Assembly: GCA_014871385.1 (NCBI GenBank)
Contig: CM026421.1
Location: 24,173,383 to 24,237,382, forward strand
From: Ceratodon purpureus
Lineage: Eukaryota; Streptophyta; Bryopsida; Pseudoditrichales; Ditrichaceae
Reading direction: 5' to 3'
DNA: 64,000 bases
In this document: one piece after another, positions 57,081 through 64,000 of the stretch
How the letters are laid out: each line of letters opens with the position of its first letter
Numbering within the stretch: the stretch's first letter is position 1
Program-made: the position numbers and the translations under genes
The notes under the pieces: model-generated
The model's input: only the letters and a program-made list of their open reading frames with translations
Database searches by the model: none
Told to the model about the DNA's origin: nothing

Positions 57081-58579
57081 AAAATTTAATTATATTATAT
57101 AATTAAAAAATTTATATTATAGAGTATATAGTAAAATTAAAAATTGATTAAATAGTTAATTAGTGTCAAAGTGGTGGAATGGCTGAGGCTTAACTTGATT
57201 GTTTATGTGCTTCAAAGAACTAAAATGGATTTTCCAAGGAAAAGCCTTTCGGGGCATGAATCCAAAACCACCACTTAAAGGTAGATTAGAAGGTTTAAAA
57301 TTCTAGACCGTGAAGTAGACATCAAAAGGAGGGAGAAAAAGAAATGTCTAGACTGACCTCAGGCAAACAAAAATTAAAAAATTAAATTAAAAACTAATAA
57401 ATAGAGGGGGGCAAAGGCTGTCCCAGCCCAAGCCAAACCACAAAAATGCCCCAAGCCTGGCCCTGCTCCGGCCCCGTCCCTAAAGCCCGATTCTCTCCAA
57501 CATTTGGTTTTGAAGAAATCCTTGATTTCCCTCAAGCATAAAAAGGGGGAAATCAGGGTTTTTAAATTTAATTTTTAAATTTGTTTCTTGAGAGCATGTG
57601 TTGAGAGGTGCTTTGTAGAGGTTCTAGAAGGCTTTTTTTATCCGAGAAGGAAAGAAAAGGGTAGCCATACACATAGAAGGAGGATTTGAAGTCAATAAAA
57701 TGAAGATCTGTGAAGCTTTTGGATAGAAATCAAGGAGTTTTTGAGAACAAAATAGAGGTGAGAGAAAAGTATCTAGGGTGGAGGAGCAAGAGGAGTTCTT
57801 GAAGGAAATCGCGGTCTTAAAGCAAATAAACAAAAAGAAGTAAGAAGCTTGGAGCAAAGGGGAGCATTTTTGAAGAAGAAAAGAGAGGTTGCAACCTATA
57901 GTTTAAACTAGGGTTGCAAATTGTAGTTGAAAAGGAGTGAAGTTCTAAAAGGAGGTTGAGAAGGTACTTCTCAATATCTCTCTTGTTTCTATCTTTCCTT
58001 GCACTGTAAGAAACCCGAGTTTTTTGTGACGTTAGTTGTGATTGAGTATGTTTTTCAAAACGTATTTTTGTAAACGGGTCAAGCCCTTGGCTCTCAGATT
58101 CTGGTGGATGTTGCACCAAAACATGAAAAATTGGCAGATAAATGCTGACATGTTAGCATAAACGTATATGTTTTGCGGAAAGTCGTAGTAAATATAGTCA
58201 TGTTTTAGACAAGGTCCTCAGAATTGTGACAGTGCTGCGTCGGCATGTGCTTTCAGTTTTACTACATGTGAATATGTGGAAGTTAGTGTGGATTTAGGTA
58301 GAATGAAGCCCAGGCTGTGTAAGAAAAACAGGGAAACGAGTAGGGTTTTTTAGTTTATTATAAAAACATTATGATCTATTAATCTACAAAGGATTTTTTT
58401 TTTGAGTTTCAATACAATATCATATATATCGGTTGTCATAAAATATTAGTATAATACATTGTTGTATAAGTGATTAATCTAAATATTTCTTTGCATTCTT
58501 CCATATTGTGCAAAAATCAACACAGCTTGTTAAACTTCAAATAAAAAAAAATCTCATAATACTAATTTTGGCTGTTATT
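57081..58579. other. AT-rich gene-poor spacer
   Basis: I find no gene. A TATATTATA-rich stretch lies at 57090-57140 and a purine-rich stretch at 57600-57960 (a run of GGAG/GAAG with short minus-strand frames that reflect composition). Confidence 0.35.
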
Positions 58580-59287
58580 TTAACCCCTAAACGACCAAGC
58601 TGTTTTCTAACCTCCAAAACCAAAAACTGCGATTTTCTACCACCTTGTTGAAATTGAGGTACAAGTAAAGTTTTTACTATTTTTTTGTACTTCTAGCCAT
58701 AAGATCTTAGACTTATTTGCTATCAAAAATACTATGTAAAATTTCAGCCGTTGGATCTTAACCATTTGTGAGATCAAAACATTCAAAGTTGATGCAAGTT
58801 TTTTTTGGGCAGACATAGTCTACTCTGTGCAAAGGGGGACTTGATGATTGTTACCCCAAAAGTTTGGCTCATATTTTTTTCCATGTAGATAGCAAAGTTG
58901 AGAACAATTGTGCAAAATTTTAGATACTCATTTGGCTTTTTGAACCTTCATGCAATTTATTTTCCAGAAATAAGTATGAAAACAATGATTCAAAAAAACC
59001 TAGATTTTGTCAATTTTATTTGGTTTTTGGAAAAAATGAACGGCGAGAAGGTACCCTTACAAGTTTTTGAATTACTGGAAAAAAAAAACCAAAAAATTCA
59101 TAAATCTCAAATTTTGGCAAATTTTGAAAGAAAATAATGAGAAATTACAGAAAACTATGAAGCTTGGCATTGTAATTTTTGGAGGCTGCCCTTGAGAAAT
59201 TGAGAAATGTTTTTACTTGGGTCACTTGGGAATTCTAATATGATTTTGGTTATGAAGCAGCTTTCAAAAAAAAAATCAAAAAAAAAT

Positions 59288-59331
<44 letters not shown>

Positions 59332-59538
59332 CCTGCCCGCCCGAAGGCTGAAAACTAAAATTTGCATTTAAAACTTCGAAATTTGGAATTTGACTTTGCA
59401 ATTTTTCCCACATACACCTTGTCGTATAGGGAACATCCTGTAAAAATCTTAAGTAAAAATATCAAGTTTTACCCCTTTATCTAAGCTGCCCGAAATAGCA
59501 AAAAGCCATTTTGGTGGCCGTGGTCGTTTAGGGGTTAA
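58580..59538. mobile_element. TTAA-flanked MITE, 951 bp, CCCCTAAACGACCA ends
   Basis: TTAA (58580-58583) is followed by CCCCTAAACGACCA; the right end is TGGTCGTTTAGGGG followed by TTAA (59535-59538). The 14-bp inverted match is perfect. Inside is a 40-odd-bp T run near 59291-59331. No coding capacity. TTAA target with CCCC ends fits piggyBac-like mobilisation; the source transposase is not in the window. Confidence 0.8.
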
Positions 59539-60190
59539 ACTTAAAAATTGTTTTACTAACAGATTCAAGTACATTGCATTTTATGTCTTTCGCTGATCAA
59601 TGTTTTATATTCTTATTGTATTATAATTTTAGTGTCATATTATATTATATAATACTATATAGTAACTATTTGTGGCAATTTTATTTCATAATTTTAGTCC
59701 TTTGAAATCTCTCTAACTTAAATCAAATTTTTTTAATATTAAAATACCATTTTAAATCTTACCATTTTGATTTTTAATACAGAATGAATTTTTGGTTTAG
59801 TAAGCAAAGTGGACGGTGAATAGTTACATATATGAGTTTGTGAATTTTAGGAAAAAAAAAAAAAAAAAAATGAAAAATTCCCAAATCTCAAATTTTGACA
59901 ATTTTTGAAAGTACAAAAAACTTTGAAGCGTATTCATGTAATTTTGAAGGCTATCCTTGTAAAATAGGTAAAACTTTCAATTGGGACTTTTTGAAAACGT
60001 GAGTAGTAGTACTGTAGTGTTATCATAAACATATTTCCAAAATTAATTTCAATTAATACTAATTTTTAAAAGAAATTTGATGCTCTGTCTCAGCTTGAAA
60101 ACAAAATTTTGCATAATAAAATTCTAAAATTGGAATTTGGCTACTCAAATTCTACCACATATGGTTTGTATGTATTACCGCATCCGCCCC

Positions 60191-61441
60191 TAATCACACC
60201 TCAATAAGTGTTAAAACTCTCTATGTGTTATGGAGATTTTTGCTCCTTTAAAATTAATACTAAAGACTGTTATGTGTTAAGTGTTATGCAATGTTGTGCT
60301 CCTGACTTTGTTAATTTTACCTCGATAAGTGATAACTTTCTAAAAAATGACTTTTTGTAAGAACCATAGTTTGGAGGGAGATAATTTTGAGGTCAAGTAA
60401 TAGTTTCTAGGTGCAAAGTGACTCTAGAAGTCCATTTTATAAACAAATTGATTGGTACATATATATTTAAGATCATAAAGTAAAAGATAAGTGTACTTTT
60501 AAGTTTATAAAATTAAAAATAATAGGCAACTAGGCAAAGTGGCAAGGATATAAAAAGGGTCCAAATACAACTAGTCGTTTCCAGCCTATGGATGCAAGAA
60601 TCGTTGCATCATTCAAAGCTCCATACAAGAAGTTATTAATTAAATATCAAATAGATTGTATTTCAATTGGCAAGAGTTTTGAGATTGATGTGTACCAAGC
60701 TCTGACCACGCATGAGAAGGTGTGGCGTAACGGAGTGACTTCAACAACAATTCCAAATTGTTGAAGACACACTGGAGTTCTTTCAGTTCTTGTGAAAAAT
60801 GAAATCATTCAAGAGTAATAAATGAAAGATATAGAAGAGGTTGTTGCTGGATTGGAACAACTACGTTTGATATCCTTCTGAGACCGAGACTCCTAATATG
60901 GATTTTTAAGAGTGTTTAAATTATGAGCTTGATTTTGATTTGAATAACCCTTATCAGCCCGCTGATGAAGAATTTATTGAAAAGCTTTCATCCCAACAAG
61001 AAGGTAGTGAGCATGAAGATATTGAAGATTTCATCCTTTCGATATAGTAGAAGAGGTTGTGGGCTTTGAAGATGTAAGTAGTGTTCTTCATACTCTGAAG
61101 AAGTTTGTGGAACAAAGACCTAATGACACCATGTTATCCATTAGGAATATTGAAGCATTAGAAAAGGAAGTAGAATCTTGGCGTGTAGCAGAATCTCACC
61201 AAACTACTATTGATTCATTCTTTCAACGGACTCAGATAAATAATGAATCAATGTTTTGTAATTTCATCCATTTTTTCTAGAAATATTATGTATTTACCTT
61301 TTTAATTACTCTAAGTGTTATTTTTTTATAAATGTTACATATCATCGGCATCACCCTCAATAAGTGTTAAGTTTTATTATTCCCTAAGTGTTAACAAAAA
61401 GTATGCTCCCACCCGTTAACACTTATCAAGGTGTGACTGTA
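60191..61441 (+). mobile_element. Pogo-like Tc1/mariner element remnant with TA target duplication
   Basis: The right end is GTTAACACTTATCAAGGTGTGACTG (written as two parts: GTTAACACTTATCAAG and GTGTGACTG) then TA at 61440-61441. The left end is TA then ATCACACCTCAATAAGTG at 60191-60210. They are imperfect inverted repeats of the CAGTCACACCTTGATAAGTG type, with extra TAAGTGTTA copies inside both ends. A transposase remnant lies between. Pogo/Lemi elements are known in plants. Confidence 0.75.
60582..61280 (+). pseudogene. Pogo/Tigger-type transposase remnant with PIP box
   Basis: The C-terminal third of a pogo-type DDE transposase is readable: QPMDARIVASFKAPYKKLLI (the diagnostic QPMDAGII-SFK block), TSTTIPNC-RHTGVL (usually NCWRHTGIL; the Trp codon is TGA here), and a final frame ending ESHQTTIDSFFQR. 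QTTIDSFF is a perfect PCNA-interacting motif, known from pogo transposase. Several stops and shifts in the middle and loss of the N-terminal two thirds make it non-functional. Confidence 0.8.
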
Positions 61442-61625
61442 TAACCCAAAATATCGAATGAATTTTTTCCAGTTGGAATATGACCTTGCCAGTTTTTTTG
61501 CTACACTTTGTAATATAGGGAACACTTTATATAAATCTTAGACAAAATATTAATTTTTAACCCTTCATCTAAGCTGCCCAAAATAGCAAAAAACCATTTT
61601 GGCTTTCTTGTTCATTAGACGTTAA

Positions 61626-64000
61626 TCTTAAAGGTCCAACCATGCAAAAAATGCATGTTGTATAGAATTGAACACTAATTTTTCTTCTATCAAGCACTTT
61701 TGTAGTATGAAATTTTTATGGAGATTTTATAGGAAGTTAGCTTCATGCATGTATGAAACAATTAGAAAGCGGAATTTTTTTTGTAATTTTTATGCCTCAT
61801 TTCATATTGTAGTGATTCACCAAAAATTTCTAAGATCTTAGTTCAAATGTGCATTTGAAAAAATCAACTCATCAAATTATGTGGCCAAAAAATCACCAAA
61901 AATTCACTACAATTAGAATATTACATTTCAACCCATCGCAACAAATTTCATCCACAAAACTCATTGGACATTTTCAGAGCATCTTTTAGGGTAAGGTTTA
62001 ACAAATTCATGCAAATAATACTTTGGGAACATTGATAAATTTCAAGACACATACGTTTTTTATGACTTTATTCGTGACGTTTGTAACGTTATACAAAGGA
62101 ATGTTAAGAGAGACGTCTAGGATGACGTACTTTTGTCTATCCACAGGGATGACTTTCATCAGGCTGAATAAACAGAGGCGGCTAGGGTTTGCTGCCATAG
62201 TTAGGTCATGGTACTTTCAAAAAAGATATTAGGCTAGAATCTCATTCTTGCTTTCATTTCCACACATTTTGTGTTAGAGTTCTGAAGTTTTAGAGAAAAG
62301 CATGTTAGATTGAGGTGTGGAGGTGTTGGATTTTTACAAGTTTATCTTCTTTCTTTGCCATTCTTAGGTTGTTGAAGGGCTTGAGGTGTCATATTTTGTA
62401 GGTTTTAGTTGGGTTTGGTCTTGAAGGAAAAACTCCTTAACGACTTTTTTGAGCTCCATTCTTACAATGGTTGTTTTGGAAATATTTACTTGTTTGGAGT
62501 GGAGTATGACAACTATAGATTGAGAATTTATGTTTGGGGTGACAAAAAACAATGATGCATTGTTTTTTTGGTCACATGAAGCTTGTTGTAAGTTAGGTTT
62601 GGTATTAGGCTTTCAGGTAAGATGACGTTTTCTAAGACGTTGTTTATGACATTATCCGAGATGATGTGGGATGTTAGCTTAAACGCTCGAACGTTCTATC
62701 AGACATCCAACAAGACATCTATTGCAAGTAGGAACACTAGTAAGGGCAAACACGGGAAGGATGAAATGAAGTCATGTTTCATGGCTCGATTTGGTGAGTT
62801 AATAAAGATGCAGTTACTTGGAATGAATGGGCAATGCCCCATCAAATTTTGAATCTAGTCGTCCACGCTAGTTAGGCTACATGTAGGCACACATTGTCTT
62901 TCATTGCCGTTGTGAATGGCATTTTGCCTGATGTTTGCACTAAGGAGGCGTGTTGTTAGCAAAGTCTGAGATGATATGAAAATCTTGATCATGTCCAATA
63001 GAAATTAGTGAATTACAGTGAGAAAAGGATGGTCTAGTGAATTGGCAGGCTGCTTGATTATAACAACTTATTTGTTATTAGGCTAATTGGAAGCAACATA
63101 TTTTAGCTTGATTATTAATTCTCATCTTTGAAGTATTACCCATGTGTAGAATCCCGATGTACTCGAGAAATCGATGGACTCGAAGGAATACGTACTTATT
63201 TGCCATAGACATTAGTATAGACTTCTTGCATTTCTTGCAGCGTTGTAGACGATACAAATAATTTATATATGACTATTAAAGTTGACAGTGTATTATAATA
63301 TGAATGCATGAAGCGTTGTAATATTCACCAATGCATTGAGATGGTTGTCTACAACATCTTTATTGACATATCGCACATTAAATCAAATGTTTTAGATAAC
63401 ATCTCTTTGGGCAATAAGCGTTTTTGTCACGCCCAAAGTATCATGGCAACGTCTTTGAATAACACACCATTAAGTCACCGACATTATTCTAGATGCAAGC
63501 ATGGACTTGGAAAAAGACATTGGCGTCAAATTTGGTGTCGAAATAAACACAGAGATAGGCATGTGTATCGGTTGATTAGATGCTGCAATGGTTTGGATGA
63601 TGTCAAAAACAACGGCTACACTGGCCATCAAAAAGTGAGCACGAAAACAACATTGTTTGCTTGGACGTCGCAAGAAACAACGTAGCGTTGTGGCGCGTGT
63701 TCCATGAGACACGGGGACGTCAAGCATGATGTCAAAACAAACATAAGCGTGAGTGCTAATTGTGGTGAAATTATGTTGACTGGAAATGCAACGTCAGATT
63801 TTTGCGTTGCCACATCATCGCAACGTCGCATTTTGGCAAGACCACATCATCGGATATGTCAGCAAGCGGCAAAGAGAAAATAACTTCCATATGGCACTAC
63901 GCGCTCTCGTGGCGCTGATGTGGAGGCAACGTGGCTGCCAGCCTGCCAAATGGCACATTTTGAACACCCTCAAGACCTTTTTTGTGTGACCTTTTCAAAA
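61626..64000. other. Gene-poor end of window
   Basis: No gene is supported. Short frames at 62023-62232, 62622-62852 and 63308-63685 have no motif. From about 63430 onward the base AACGTCGCAA and similar ACG-rich words recur, with higher GC than the rest of this region, possibly part of another repeat running out of the window. Confidence 0.35.

Larger units (their letters stand above)
59800..61625. mobile_element. Second, diverged copy of the 58.6-kb MITE, split by a pogo-like element
   Basis: Sequence at about 59845-60175 aligns by eye with 59090-59430 of the intact copy (for example CCAAATCTCAAATTTTG and TTGGAATTTGGCTA-like text). 61442-61625 matches its end (CATCTAAGCTGCCCAAAATAG, then a degraded terminus before TTAA at 61622-61625). 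The pogo-like remnant at 60191-61441 lies between them. The left end is not recognisable. Confidence 0.6.

Noticed and set aside
57170-57290. tRNA-like text (GTGGTGGAATGGCTGAGGC)
   Set aside because: It resembles the start of a Ser/Leu tRNA but cannot fold a closed acceptor stem or a canonical T arm.
59155-59367. 70-codon minus-strand frame with a Lys run
   Set aside because: It is the reverse reading of the poly-T tract within the MITE.
63308-63989. Frames at the end of the window
   Set aside because: No recognisable domain; the ACG-rich words suggest repeat sequence, and the unit runs out of the window.
1-64000. CRISPR arrays or bacterial-type operons
   Set aside because: Introns, nuclear tRNA genes and plant gene families show a eukaryotic nuclear sequence; the tandem arrays seen have no spacer-repeat structure.

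Overview
The window comes from a land plant, probably a non-flowering one and most likely a moss or other bryophyte. The evidence is an early light-inducible protein gene (ELIP) with a plastid transit peptide, a plant-type Kazal inhibitor gene with a membrane tail, a plant 3-isopropylmalate dehydratase large subunit gene, a plant-like MIC10, short GT-AG introns of about 100-300 bp, nuclear tRNA genes, and long AT-rich repeat-laden spacers. The species cannot be named from the sequence alone.

Region 1 (1-25 kb) is a nest of two elements or genes. An outer gene (2208-5372 continued at 23491-24798) encodes a large protein with zinc-finger-like motifs, an AT-hook-like motif, a PCNA-interacting (PIP-like) motif and a DDE-like core. 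It is cut by an 18,114-bp DNA transposon (5373-23486). That element has 18-bp perfect terminal inverted repeats beginning GGGGGG and a 4-bp target duplication AGGC. The reading frame of the outer gene runs continuously across the two insertion edges once a single AGGC is counted. The inserted element carries a spliced DDE transposase gene (6142-10384) with two perfect PIP boxes at its N terminus. It also carries a multi-exon gene B (about 13974-17637) and an opposing gene C (22996-20089, apparently continuing after an in-frame TAG into a RING module at 20046-19023). Genes B and C look like diverged paralogues of one another. Between A and B lies an eight-copy tandem array of about 122-bp units, most with a CACGTG box. 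Further internal tandem duplications, many GGAAC/GTTCC motifs and NLR-like leucine-rich-repeat fragments also lie inside.

Region 2 (25-47.2 kb) is the gene-bearing part. It holds the 13-exon large subunit of isopropylmalate dehydratase (leucine or glucosinolate-type chain elongation, Fe-S enzyme), MIC10 (minus strand), a 691-residue RING E3 ligase candidate, tRNA-Glu(CTC), a Kazal-type inhibitor (minus strand), tRNA-Pro(AGG), ELIP, and a tRNA-dihydrouridine synthase of the DUS1 type. A 38-bp C run and a small TTAA-flanked MITE lie upstream of the dehydratase gene.

Region 3 (47.2-64 kb) is gene-poor. It has an aldo-keto reductase fragment with a frameshift, two short Ser/Asp-rich open frames, and a set of related TTAA-flanked elements with CCCCTAAA ends (54474-55389, 58580-59538 and decayed relatives). 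One relative is interrupted by a pogo-like Tc1/mariner remnant (60191-61441). The last 2.4 kb holds nothing I can identify.

The strongest novelty candidate is the 18-kb multi-gene transposon with a PIP-box transposase and two paralogous accessory proteins. All functional statements are from reading motifs; no database search was possible.
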